Part shown: positions 9,585 to 18,425 of the stretch, piece after piece | Position numbering within the stretch: the first letter of the stretch is position 1 | Layout of the letters: each line of letters begins with the position of its first letter | Assembly (NCBI RefSeq): GCF_011947195.1 | Contig: NZ_JAATVY010000013.1 | Coordinates: 62,001 to 126,000 of the forward strand | DNA: 64,000 bases | Source of the DNA: Planosporangium thailandense | GTDB lineage: Bacteria; Actinomycetota; Actinomycetes; Mycobacteriales; Micromonosporaceae | Reading direction: 5' to 3' | Position numbers and translations under genes: made by a program | The notes under the pieces: generated by a model | What the model was told of the DNA's origin: nothing | Databases searched by the model: none | The model's input: only the letters and a program-made list of their open reading frames with translations

Positions 9585-11897
9585 TCAGGCGGCTAGCGCT
9601 GCCTCAGCCGCCGGGCGCAGGGCCAGCTCCAGCACGTCGGTCACGTCGCTCACCGGGTGGATCGTGAGCGCCTCGCGCACCTCGGCGGGTACGTCGTCGA
9701 GGTCCGGCTCGTTGCGCGCCGGGATGACGACCTCGGTCAGGCCGGCCCGAGCCGCTGCGAGGAGCTTCTGCTTGACCCCGCCGATGGGCAGTACCCGGCC
9801 CGACAGCGTCAGCTCGCCGGTCATACCGATCTCCGGGCGTACGGGGCGGCCCGTCGCCAGCGACGCCAGCGCGGTCGCCATCGTGATGCCCGCGCTCGGG
9901 CCGTCCTTGGGGATCGCGCCCGCGGGTACGTGCAGGTGCAGCCGGCGGCCCGCCAGCGTCGCCGGGTCGATGCCCAGCTCCGTGCCGTGCGAGCGAAGGT
10001 ACGACAGCGCGATCTGCGCCGACTCCTTCATCACGTCACCGAGCTGACCGGTCAATGTCAAACCGGACTCCCCGGGCATCGCGGTGGCCTCGATGAACAG
10101 CACGTCGCCGCCGGTACCGGTTACCGCCAGCCCGGTCGCCACGCCGGGCACGGCGGTGCGCTCCGCCGACTCCGGCGTGAACCGCGGCCGACCCAGGTAC
10201 GCCCGCAGGTCAGCCGCGCCGACGCGGATCGGCGACGGGTCGGACGCCAGCTTCACGGCGGCCTTGCGCAGGATCCGGGTCAGCGCCCGCTCCAGCTGTC
10301 GCACGCCGGCTTCCCGGGTGTACTCGGTGGCGATCCGGCGCAGCACCTCGTCGTCGACGGTCACCTCGGCCGGCGTGAGGCCGGCGCGCTCCAGTTGCCG
10401 GGGCAGCAGGTGGTCGCGGGCGATCGCGACCTTCTCCGCCTCGGTGTACCCGTCGAGCGCCACCACCTCCATGCGGTCCAGCAGTGGACCGGGCACGGTG
10501 TCGGCGACGTTCGCGGTCGCCAGGAACAGCACGTCCGACAGGTCGAGATCGACCTCCAGGTAGTGGTCGCGGAACGTGTGGTTCTGGGCCGGGTCGAGCA
10601 CCTCCAGCAGCGCGGCGGCCGGGTCGCCGGCGTACCCGGCCGACAGCTTGTCCACCTCGTCGAGCAGCACGACCGGGTTCATCGAGCCGGCTTCGCGGAT
10701 GGCGCGCACGATGCGGCCGGGGAGTGCGCCCACGTAGGTGCGCCGGTGACCGCGGATCTCCGCCTCGTCACGGACGCCGCCGAGCGCCACCCGGACGAAT
10801 TTGCGGCCCAGTGCCCGCGCGACCGACTCGCCGAGGCTGGTCTTGCCCACACCGGGCGGACCGACGAGCGCCAGCACCGCGCCCGAGCCACGACCACCGA
10901 CCACGTGCAGGCCGCGGGTGGCCCGCCGGTTGCGGACGGCGAGGTACTCCAGGATCCGGTCCTTGACGTCGTCGAGGCCGGCGTGGTCGGCGTCGAGCAC
11001 CGCGCGCGCCGCGGTCAGGTCGGTGTTGTCCTCGGTACGGGTGTTCCACGGCAGCTCGAGCACGGTGTCCAGCCAGGTGCGGATCCAGCCGGCCTCCGGG
11101 GTGGAGTCGCTGGCGCGCTCCAGCTTGCCGACCTCGCGCAGCGCCGCCTCGCGTACCTTCTCCGGCAGGTCGGCGGCCTCGACGCGGGACCGGTAGTCGC
11201 CGGCGCCGTCGGGTTCGTCCTCGCCCAGCTCCTTGCGGATGGCGGCGAGCTGCTGGCGCAGCAGGAACTCCCGCTGGCTCTTCTCCATGCCCTCGCGGAC
11301 GTCCTCGCTGATCCGCTCGGCCACGTCGAGCTCGGCGAGGTGCTGGCGGATCCAGTCGACGAGCAGCGTCAGCCGCGCGTCCACCGTGGCGGCGGTGAGG
11401 ATCTCGGCCTTCTGGGCGGTCGACAGCCAGGGCGCGTACCCGGCGGAGTCGGCGAGCTCGGACGGGCCCTCCATCCGCTCGACGGCGTCGATGACCTGCC
11501 AGGCGCCGCGCCGCTGCAGCACCGAGGTGACCAGGGTCTTGTACTCGCGGGCCAGCTCGCGGGTCCGGCCGGTGACCGCCGGCTCGTCGAACGGCGAGGT
11601 CTCCACCCACAGCGCGGCACCCGGGCCGGCGACGCCGGAGCCGATGTGGGCGCGGGCGAGGCCACGGATCACGGCGGCCGGTTCGCCGCTGGGCAGCCGG
11701 CCGACCTTTTCGATCACCGCCGTCGTGCCGACGGAGCCGTACTCGCCGTCCGGGCGGGGTACGGCGATGAGGGTGTTGTCGCCTGCCGTGCGGGCCGCGT
11801 CGACCGCCGCCTGGGTGGCGGCGTCCAGGGTGACCGGGATGACCATGCCGGGCAGGAGGACGGCGTCGGCCAGGGGGAGGACCGGAAGGGTAGCCAC
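9585..11897 (-). CDS. lon: ATP-dependent Lon protease
   Basis: 770 residues, a LonA-type protease that unfolds and degrades damaged or regulatory proteins in the cytoplasm. In order: LAN substrate domain (about 1-200), AAA+ module with Walker A GPPGVGKT (346-353) and Walker B LLDEVDK (about 411-417), and an S16 protease domain with catalytic Ser668 (KDGPSAG) and Lys711. The start is GTG 11897, with AGAGG 6 nt upstream. The frame is open much further upstream, but that part is antisense to the permease gene. A 21-bp HspR-type HAIR box lies 25 bp before the start, so heat-shock repression by HspR is likely. Confidence 0.97.
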   Translation of the reverse strand: MATLPVLPLADAVLLPGMVIPVTLDAATQAAVDAARTAGDNTLIAVPRPDGEYGSVGTTAVIEKVGRLPSGEPAAVIRGLARAHIGSGVAGPGAALWVETSPFDEPAVTGRTRELAREYKTLVTSVLQRRGAWQVIDAVERMEGPSELADSAGYAPWLSTAQKAEILTAATVDARLTLLVDWIRQHLAELDVAERISEDVREGMEKSQREFLLRQQLAAIRKELGEDEPDGAGDYRSRVEAADLPEKVREAALREVGKLERASDSTPEAGWIRTWLDTVLELPWNTRTEDNTDLTAARAVLDADHAGLDDVKDRILEYLAVRNRRATRGLHVVGGRGSGAVLALVGPPGVGKTSLGESVARALGRKFVRVALGGVRDEAEIRGHRRTYVGALPGRIVRAIREAGSMNPVVLLDEVDKLSAGYAGDPAAALLEVLDPAQNHTFRDHYLEVDLDLSDVLFLATANVADTVPGPLLDRMEVVALDGYTEAEKVAIARDHLLPRQLERAGLTPAEVTVDDEVLRRIATEYTREAGVRQLERALTRILRKAAVKLASDPSPIRVGAADLRAYLGRPRFTPESAERTAVPGVATGLAVTGTGGDVLFIEATAMPGESGLTLTGQLGDVMKESAQIALSYLRSHGTELGIDPATLAGRRLHLHVPAGAIPKDGPSAGITMATALASLATGRPVRPEIGMTGELTLSGRVLPIGGVKQKLLAAARAGLTEVVIPARNEPDLDDVPAEVREALTIHPVSDVTDVLELALRPAAEAALAA

Positions 11898-11921
11898 ATC
11901 GCACCTCTGTAATGACGTAAT

Positions 11922-11942
11922 CATGAGTCTTCTCGACTCAAG
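11922..11942 (-). promoter_or_regulatory. HAIR-like element (HspR operator) upstream of lon
   Basis: Read on the lon strand it is CTTGAGT-N7-ACTCATG, one base away from the HspR inverted-repeat consensus CTTGAGT-N7-ACTCAAG. The centre lies about 35 bp before the lon GTG. HspR control of lon is established in Streptomyces; application here is inferred from the match. Confidence 0.75.
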
Positions 11943-12126
11943 TCTGGTGAGGCATCCGGTGTTCCCGATGTGACCCAGGACACAACGGGCGGGTGGCTGT
12001 CCTGCGCGCTGTGTGACGCCGTCGTTGTGTGCTGTCAACTTTTCCCACGTTTTCCACTGACGCCCGCCAATGAGCCACGGGTCGGCTATCGTTCCGCAGA
12101 TCACACGTCCAGTGGAGGGGAGCCAG

Positions 12127-12192
12127 ATGCCGCCGTCGCCCAGGCCCGCCCCGGCGGCCCGTACCGCCGTCACGCTCATCGCCCGGGTCTGA
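12127..12192 (+). CDS. Possible 21-codon leader peptide before the permease
   Basis: ATG 12127 is preceded by a very strong ribosome site (GGAGGGGA, about 6 nt away). It opens a frame of 21 codons (MPPSPRPAPAARTAV...) ending in TGA at 12190-12192, 5 nt before the permease ATG at 12198. The permease ATG itself has only a weak site, so ribosomes may reach it by termination and re-initiation. The peptide is rich in Pro, Ala and Arg, which would suit ribosome-stalling control. Nothing shows it is translated apart from the ribosome site and the spacing. Confidence 0.45.
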   Translation: MPPSPRPAPAARTAVTLIARV

Positions 12193-12197
12193 CGAGC

Positions 12198-13529
12198 ATG
12201 GCCGATCTGAACGTCGTACCGATGTGGGCGGGGGTGGCCCGCCATCGGCGCATCCATCGGCTGGGGCTCGGCCAGGGGACGGCCCTGTTCGTCGGCGCCG
12301 TACTCGGCCCCGGTGTCCTCGCGCTGCCCCGGCTCGCGGCGGCTGCCGCCGGCCCCGCTTCGCTCGTGGCCTGGGGCACGCTGCTGGCCCTGAGCGTGCC
12401 GGTCTCGCTGACCTTCGCCGCGCTCGGCGCCCGCTTTCCCGGTAACGGCGGGGTCGCCACCTTCGCCGCCTCCGCTTTCGGCCGGCACGCCGCCGCGGTC
12501 GTCGGCTGGTGGTTCTTCCTCGCCGTCCCGATCGGAGTGCCGGCCGGCGCGCTGATCGGCGGAGAGTACGTCGGTGCCGCCCTCGGCCTCGACGGGACGG
12601 CGACCGCCCGGGTCGCCTGCGCGCTGGTGCTCGCGGTGTTCGTCGCCAACTACATCGGCCTTCGGCTGTCCGGCGCGGTGCAGTTGTTGTTCGTGGTCGT
12701 GCTCATCGGGTTGCTCGTCGCGGCCGTCGCCGCCGCCGCGCCGGACGTCGAGGTCCGCCATTTCGTGCCGTTCGCGCCGCATGGCTGGACCGGCGTCGCC
12801 AGCGCGGCGGGCGTGCTGTTCTTCGCCTTCGCCGGCTGGGAGGCCGCGAGCACGCTGTCGGCCGAGTTCCGCAATCCCCGCAAGCACCTTCCCTGGGCGA
12901 CCGTCATGACGCTGATCGTCGTCGGGGTGCTCTACCTCGGCCTGGCCGTCACGACGGTCGGCGTGCTCGGCGATCGGGCGGCCACCTCGCCGGTCCCGCT
13001 CGCCTCGCTGCTCGAACGGGGCATCGGGGGAGCGGCGGACGCCATCACCGCGGGTGCGGCGGTCTTCCTGACCTTCGGCGCGCTCAACACGTACCTCGCC
13101 GGCGGCGCGCGCCTCGGCGCGGCTCTCGCCAGCCACGGCGCGCTGCCGCGACTGCTCGCGAAGGGCGGCGCGGCGGGCGAGGTGCCCCGGCGCAGCCTGA
13201 CCCTGCTGGCCCTGCTCGCCGGTCTGGTGACCGCGGTGACGTTGGTCTTCCACGTTGATCTCGACGCGCTCATGCGCGCGACCGCGGCCTGTCTGGCGGC
13301 TGTGACCATCGTCGGCACCGCCGCTGCCGTGCGGATCCTGCCGCCGCGCACGGCCGGCCGTCGGGTGGCGATGGCGGCGACCGCGTTCGCCGTGGTCGTT
13401 CTCGCCTCGTGCGGTGTCTTCCTGGTCTTCCCGGTCGCGGTCGCGCTGGTGGTCGTCGCGGTGACGGGTGGCGGCGCGCGGCGGGCCGCCACCGTACCGG
13501 CCGCCGCGCCACAGGAGTCCCCCGCCTGA
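12198..13529 (+). CDS. APC-family amino acid permease
   Basis: 443 residues starting at MADLNVVPMWAG. It is an integral membrane protein with about 12 hydrophobic helices. The first (LGLGQGTALFVGAVLGPGVL) carries the Gly-rich GxGxxxG-type stretch of APC superfamily transporters. ANYIGLRLSGAVQLLFVV and FFAFAGWEAAS match helices 4-6 of the family. It probably imports or exchanges an amino acid or amine; the substrate cannot be read from sequence. It is divergent from lon across about 230 bp and sits directly behind the 21-codon leader frame. No other transport gene accompanies it. Confidence 0.85.
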   Translation: MADLNVVPMWAGVARHRRIHRLGLGQGTALFVGAVLGPGVLALPRLAAAAAGPASLVAWGTLLALSVPVSLTFAALGARFPGNGGVATFAASAFGRHAAAVVGWWFFLAVPIGVPAGALIGGEYVGAALGLDGTATARVACALVLAVFVANYIGLRLSGAVQLLFVVVLIGLLVAAVAAAAPDVEVRHFVPFAPHGWTGVASAAGVLFFAFAGWEAASTLSAEFRNPRKHLPWATVMTLIVVGVLYLGLAVTTVGVLGDRAATSPVPLASLLERGIGGAADAITAGAAVFLTFGALNTYLAGGARLGAALASHGALPRLLAKGGAAGEVPRRSLTLLALLAGLVTAVTLVFHVDLDALMRATAACLAAVTIVGTAAAVRILPPRTAGRRVAMAATAFAVVVLASCGVFLVFPVAVALVVVAVTGGGARRAATVPAAAPQESPA

Positions 13530-14233
13530 CGGAAAATGTGTACGCGCGCACTCACAGTAATCACGGTCTATGTGAATTACGGTTAGCGATTGACGCGTGG
13601 CGGACTGTAGGGGCATTCCCCTGCGGCACCGCAGTACCGAATGGATATGGCTCCTTGTTCCGTATTGGTGCGATTCATCCGGAACGGGGGAGCGCTGATT
13701 TCCGCCATTTCGGCAATGCCTGCGGACTTGTGTCCACCGGGCGTCGTCGGTGCATCGACGGTATGAAGGATGGCGGTATCGACGGTTCGGTTTAGCTGCG
13801 TGGCCTTCCGAACCCTGGTATCGGCGATCTCTTTACGGGCCCATCGGACGGGGTTAGGTTTGTCGACGTTACGGGGCGTTAAGGAGGGCGTGGGAGGTCA
13901 ATCAGTCGTATCGGGGACTGCCAATGCAAAACTGACGGCTCCGGCGTCAGTCGTCGTATCGGCTTTCGCGGTCCCCGAATGTGGTACCCGTGAAGGCGAA
14001 CCTTGACGCCATCGTCGCCGGTGCATCGGCCCGGACCTGCCCGACACGCACGGCGAACTGATCAAGGACAATTTCCCCGGCGAACGGCATCGGCCCGGCG
14101 ACCACCCGGACGGCCGATGAGTCCCGCTGCGCGCGGTGCTGCCGACTGTTCCACGAACCCGGCGCCGCGTAGCAGGTGAACCGGCCATCGGGTCCGTCAC
14201 GAGCGGGCCCGGTCGCTTCTGTGCAGGAGAGCA
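13530..14233. other. 704-bp gap without a convincing gene
   Basis: This is the longest non-coding stretch in the window. Open frames here have poor codon bias. It contains several small inverted repeats: GGGG-CATT-CCCC near 13610-13621, CTGCGG-CA-CCGCAG near 13621-13634, and ACTGACG-N7-CGTCAGT at 13931-13951. It also has scattered AT-richer segments. It probably holds the promoter and a long leader for the kinase operon starting at 14234. A TTGACG at 13590 has no good -10 partner. A small RNA cannot be excluded. Confidence 0.6.
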
Positions 14234-16900
14234 ATGGCGATCGCGACAGTGACAACGCCGCCGGCGGGCGACCAACCGCGCCCCTCCACCGCCGACCGTG
14301 CGGTCGCCGGCCACCGGCGGGGCGTCGGGCACTCCTGGTTCTGGTCGGTACGCACCCAGCTACTCGCCCCGATTCTCGTCACCACGCTCGGCCTCGTCGT
14401 GCTCGGCGTCGTACAGACCGCCGACTCGATCGCCAGTGCGAGCGACGCCACCCGCGCGCAGGTGGTGTCGTCGACCGCGACGGCCACCGTCCGGTTGACC
14501 CACGAGCTCGAACGCGAGCTGGCGGAGACGGCGGCGCTACGCGAGCGGGGCGGGCACGCCGGCGAGCAGCTCGTCACGGCCCAGCGGGCGCGGACCGACG
14601 ACGCGGTCAAGCGGTACCGCGCCGCGCTGACGGCGGCCTCGCGTACCACTCCGGCGCTTGACGCGGAGTTCCACGCCGCCGATGTCGAGCTGGGTAAGTT
14701 GACGACCGCCCGGACGTTGAGCGACCCGGGCGGTCCGACCGACAAACTGCCCGACCCGGTGTACCACGACATCACGACCGCCCTGCTCGCCGTCGCCGAC
14801 GCCCTGCCGTCCCAGCTGCGTGACCCGAAGCTGTCGGGCACCGCACGCGACGTCGCCGCGCTCGCCGCCGTCGAGCACTACCACGCCCTCGAACGCGACC
14901 TGCTCCACGCCGCCTTCAGCCGCGGTTCGCTCCAGGGCAACGACCTGGTCGACCTGGCCAGGATCGACTCCGCGCGGCAGGAGCGCGAAGCGGAGTTCAC
15001 GCGGGTGGCCGACGCCGCGGCCCGGGCCCGCTACGACAAGGTCGTCAAGGGACCGGACGTCGAGGCGGCGGCCCGGATGCGGGACGCGGTGTTCGCCGGC
15101 GAGCCCGGTGCGCTGGAAGTCGACGCCGACGCCTGGTACGTGGCGCAGAGCAGCACGATCCGGAAGGTCAATCTCGTCGGGCTGGCGCTGTCCGACCAGC
15201 TCGACCGCGACGCGTCCCAGGTAGCGACGTCCGCGACCCGGCGCGCCTGGCTCACCGGTGGCGGTTCGGTCGGGATCGGCCTCATCGCGCTCGGCGCCGC
15301 GCTGGCGCTGGCCGTACGCACCAGCCGGCGGCTGCGGCGACTGCGTGCCGCCGCGCTCACGGTCGCCCGGCACGAACTGCCGGCGATCGCCGACCGGGCG
15401 ATGGCGGGCGCCGTGATCGACGCCAGTCGGGGCCTCGACTCGGCGGCGGCCGGCATCACCCGCGGCATCGCGGCCAGCGGAGACGAGGTTGGTGAGGTGG
15501 CCGACGCGTTCTCGTCGGTCCACCGCACCGCGCTGCGGCTGGCGGGCGATCAGGCGCAACTGCACGCCGACATGGCGCGCATGGCGGAGACCTTCGCCCG
15601 CAGGATCCGTACCCTCATCACCCGGCAGCTGCGGCTGCTCGACGAGTTCGAACAGGACGAGACCGACCCGGACGCCCTGGAGCGCTTCTTCGCGCTGGAC
15701 CACCTCGCCACCCGCCTCCGGCGCAACGGCGAGAACCTGCTCGTACTCGCCGGGGGCGAGCCGGGCCGGCCGGTCAGCGGCGCGTTCCCGCTCGCCGGCG
15801 TGGTCACCGCCGCGGCGTCCGAGATCGAGGATTTCAAGCGCGTCGAGGCCCAGCCGATGGACGTGGCGGTCGTCGGCCCGGTCGTGGGTGACCTGGTACA
15901 CCTGCTGGCTGAGCTGCTCGAGAACGCGACCTCGTTCTCGCCGCCCGACACACCGGTACGCGTCGACGCGCGGCGCACCGTCGATGGCGTGGTGCTGCGG
16001 GTGCACGACAGCGGGATCGGGCTGACCGAGGCCAGGCTGGCGGAGGTCAACCGGCGCCTGACGGAGCGGACGGCGAGGCTGTCGAGCGCCGCCACCGGCA
16101 CCATGGGGCTCCACGTCGTGGCGCGACTGGCGGCCCGGCACGGCATCAGGGTGCAGTTGCACACGACCGGCAGCGGCACCGTCGCGTACGTGCTACTGCC
16201 GTTGAGCGTCCTCGACTCGCCGGCCCCGGTACGGTCGGCGCCCGCGGAGCAGGCGGCTGCCGAGCCTGTTCTGGAGCGGGCGGCAGCTCGTCCGGCCCGG
16301 CCCGCGTCCGTGCCTATGACGGCGCTGCCCCGTGCGGAGCGCGAGGAAGCGGTGCCCTTGGCCGCGGCGCCCGCCGTGCCGGTGTCGCCCGCGCCGGTGG
16401 GGCCTGCCGTGCCTGCCGTGCCTGCCGTGCCCGCCGTGCACGGCGATGGCGCCCTGCGGGTGCCCGCGACCGTTTCGGCGGCAGCTTCCCTGGGTGCGCC
16501 GAAGGTCCCGGCCGCGCGAGCGCAGGCGCCAGCGACACGGCCAACGGCACCGCCGGCCGCGGTGCCGGCGGTGCCAGCTCAGGCCGCGGTCCCGGCGGCG
16601 GACGTGACGCCGGCGGCGCCGGTGCCGGCCACGGCTCCGGCATCGGCCACGCCTCCGCCGCCGGCGGCGCCCATCCGGGCGTCGGCCGCCGTCGTACCGG
16701 ACCGTTCCGGCGGGTCGCTGTTGCCGCGCCGCCGACCCGGTACCCAGCTCGCCGGGGACCCGCGACCCGCTCCCGCGCCGGCGCCCCGTGCGCCGGTCGA
16801 CCCCCACAGTGTCCGCACCCGACTGTCCGCACTGGCGGAGGGGGTCGCCGCCGCCAAGCGCAATACGACCGAACCATCCACGCCCACAAAGGATCGATGA
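14234..16900 (+). CDS. NIT-domain sensor histidine kinase, conservon CvnA type
   Basis: 888 residues. A first membrane helix (about 41-62) leads into a long extracellular helical region that fits the nitrate/nitrite-sensing NIT domain (about 65-335). A second helix (about 337-360) and a HAMP-like region follow. The kinase core has the H-box-like FALDHLATRLRRNGENLLVL, N-box ELLENATSFSPP and G-box HDSGIGL. The last 220 residues are low-complexity Pro/Ala/Val. This is the CvnA layout, whose members signal to a roadblock protein and a Ras-like GTPase rather than to a classical response regulator. It overlaps the next gene by 4 nt (ATGA). Confidence 0.9.
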   Translation: MAIATVTTPPAGDQPRPSTADRAVAGHRRGVGHSWFWSVRTQLLAPILVTTLGLVVLGVVQTADSIASASDATRAQVVSSTATATVRLTHELERELAETAALRERGGHAGEQLVTAQRARTDDAVKRYRAALTAASRTTPALDAEFHAADVELGKLTTARTLSDPGGPTDKLPDPVYHDITTALLAVADALPSQLRDPKLSGTARDVAALAAVEHYHALERDLLHAAFSRGSLQGNDLVDLARIDSARQEREAEFTRVADAAARARYDKVVKGPDVEAAARMRDAVFAGEPGALEVDADAWYVAQSSTIRKVNLVGLALSDQLDRDASQVATSATRRAWLTGGGSVGIGLIALGAALALAVRTSRRLRRLRAAALTVARHELPAIADRAMAGAVIDASRGLDSAAAGITRGIAASGDEVGEVADAFSSVHRTALRLAGDQAQLHADMARMAETFARRIRTLITRQLRLLDEFEQDETDPDALERFFALDHLATRLRRNGENLLVLAGGEPGRPVSGAFPLAGVVTAAASEIEDFKRVEAQPMDVAVVGPVVGDLVHLLAELLENATSFSPPDTPVRVDARRTVDGVVLRVHDSGIGLTEARLAEVNRRLTERTARLSSAATGTMGLHVVARLAARHGIRVQLHTTGSGTVAYVLLPLSVLDSPAPVRSAPAEQAAAEPVLERAAARPARPASVPMTALPRAEREEAVPLAAAPAVPVSPAPVGPAVPAVPAVPAVHGDGALRVPATVSAAASLGAPKVPAARAQAPATRPTAPPAAVPAVPAQAAVPAADVTPAAPVPATAPASATPPPPAAPIRASAAVVPDRSGGSLLPRRRPGTQLAGDPRPAPAPAPRAPVDPHSVRTRLSALAEGVAAAKRNTTEPSTPTKDR

Positions 16901-17316
16901 ACCATATGCAACAACAGCAGCAGACCGCCGGCCTCGACTGGTTGCTGGCGAGCTTCGCCCGGCAGGTGCCGGACGTGGCCCACGCCGTGGCCGTCTCCGA
17001 CGACGGGCTGCGCCTGGCGGCCTCGGCTGACCTTCCGGTCGACATGGCTGACCAGCTGTCCGCGGTGATCAGTGGGCTGGCAAGCCTGTGCGCCGGCACC
17101 GCGCGCCTCATGTCGGCCGGCAGCGTGCGGCAGACGATCGTCGACATGGACGGCGGCGTCATGCTGGTCATGAACGTCGGCGACCGGGCGTTGATCGGAG
17201 TGCTGGCCGTACCCGGCTGCGACCTGGGGCAGGTCGGCTACGAGACGGCGATGCTCGTACACCGGGTCGCCGATGCGCTGGAGCCGGCCCCGCGGCAGGC
17301 CGAGGGGCTGACATGA
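16897..17316 (+). CDS. Roadblock/LC7 domain protein, CvnB type
   Basis: 139 residues, starting MNHMQQQQQTAGLDWLLASFARQVPDVAHAV, which is typical of actinobacterial CvnB proteins apart from its Gln run. The roadblock/LC7 fold covers nearly the whole length (AVSDDGLRLAASADLP, LMVMNVGDRALIGVLA pattern). Family members dimerise and act as GTPase-activating partners of CvnD GTPases. Here no DUF742 (CvnC) or GTPase (CvnD) gene follows. Instead the stop overlaps the ATG of a TAXI solute-binding lipoprotein. The normal partner must be encoded elsewhere or be absent. Confidence 0.92.
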   Translation: MNHMQQQQQTAGLDWLLASFARQVPDVAHAVAVSDDGLRLAASADLPVDMADQLSAVISGLASLCAGTARLMSAGSVRQTIVDMDGGVMLVMNVGDRALIGVLAVPGCDLGQVGYETAMLVHRVADALEPAPRQAEGLT

Positions 17317-18278
17317 AACGGCGTACGTTCGGCCTGGCGCTGATCGGGGGCGCGCTCGGGCTGGCCGGCTGTGCCAGCGCGGCGGCCTCGCCGCGGCGCT
17401 GGCACGACGGTCGGATCTTCCTCGCCACCGGCAACACGACCGGCACCTTCTACCAGCTCGGCGGTGGCTACGCCGACCTGGTCAGCAAGTACGTGCCCGG
17501 GTACGAGCTGCGGGCCGAGCCCAGCGGCGCGTCCGGTGACAACATCGCGCGGGTGCTCAGCGGCGACATGGAGCTCGCGTTGTGCACCACGGACTCCGCG
17601 GCCGACGCGGTCGAGGGGCGTGGCCCGTACGCCGACAAGCCGCAGCCGCTGGTGGCCCTGGCCCGGCTGTACCCGAACACGATGAACGTGGTCGTCCGCA
17701 GCGACGCGAAGATCCGGACGCTTGCCGACCTGCGCGGCAAGCGGGTCTCCACCGGCACTCTGAACTCGGGTTCCGACCTGCTCGCCGGGCGCATGCTGGA
17801 CGCCGCCGGGCTTAATCCGGACACCGACGTCCAGCGGCTGCGGCTGTCCCTGCCCGACACGGTGAACGGGATGCGGGACGGTACCGTCGACGCGCTGTTC
17901 GCCGCGGACGGCCTGCCCACGCCGGGCGTCGCCGACCTGCTCGCCAGCGCACCCGGCCGGTTCACGCTGCTGTCGACCGGCTACGTGGCCGACCCGCTGC
18001 TCACCAAGTACGGGTCGATCTACGCCAGAGCGTCCATCCGCGCGAACGTGTACGGCACGGCCAGCGACATCGACACGGTCGCGGTCCCGACCCTGCTGCT
18101 GGCCGCCGCCGACCTGCCCGACGGGCTGGCGTACGACCTGACCAGGGTGCTTTTCCAGCACCAGTCAGAGCTGGCGAAGGCGCACCCGGAGGGGGCCGAC
18201 TTCCGCCGCGCGGACGGGCAGTACACCCAACCGGTCCCGCTGCATCCGGCAGCGCGCCGGTACTACCAGGGGCACTGA
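17313..18278 (+). CDS. TAXI-family solute-binding lipoprotein
   Basis: 321 residues. The N-terminus has a lipoprotein signal with lipobox LAGC (Cys20), so the mature protein is anchored outside the membrane. The body matches TRAP-associated extracytoplasmic immunogenic (TAXI) receptors: ATGNTTGTFYQLGGGYADLV near the start, EPSGASGDNIARVLSGDMELAL, LADLRGKRVSTGTLNSGSDLL. Such proteins normally deliver a ligand such as glutamate or a small organic acid to a TRAP membrane subunit. No DctM/DctQ gene is present, and the gene is translationally coupled to the kinase and roadblock genes. A role as ligand receptor for the NIT kinase is therefore plausible (inference). Confidence 0.9.
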   Translation: MKRRTFGLALIGGALGLAGCASAAASPRRWHDGRIFLATGNTTGTFYQLGGGYADLVSKYVPGYELRAEPSGASGDNIARVLSGDMELALCTTDSAADAVEGRGPYADKPQPLVALARLYPNTMNVVVRSDAKIRTLADLRGKRVSTGTLNSGSDLLAGRMLDAAGLNPDTDVQRLRLSLPDTVNGMRDGTVDALFAADGLPTPGVADLLASAPGRFTLLSTGYVADPLLTKYGSIYARASIRANVYGTASDIDTVAVPTLLLAAADLPDGLAYDLTRVLFQHQSELAKAHPEGADFRRADGQYTQPVPLHPAARRYYQGH

Positions 18279-18425
18279 CCGGCCGGGTACCCCGTTCCGG
18301 GGAAACAGTTTCCCTCGGCGGTGACACGGGTCGATGGCCTGGATACGCTCGGCGGTACTTCGCGGTGTGTTCCGCGTCATACTGGTACGCGCGGACAGCG
18401 AAGCTGGTCCATTCGAGGAGCGCGC

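Noticed and set aside
11898-13616. Upstream extension of lon by several hundred codons
   Set aside because: The extension is antisense to the permease gene. A good ribosome site and the HAIR box point to the GTG at 11897.
13590-13620. Housekeeping promoter in the 704-bp gap
   Set aside because: TTGACG is present, but no acceptable -10 hexamer occurs 16-19 bp downstream.
13770-14006. 78-codon open frame in the 704-bp gap
   Set aside because: Poor codon bias, no ribosome site and no recognisable domain.
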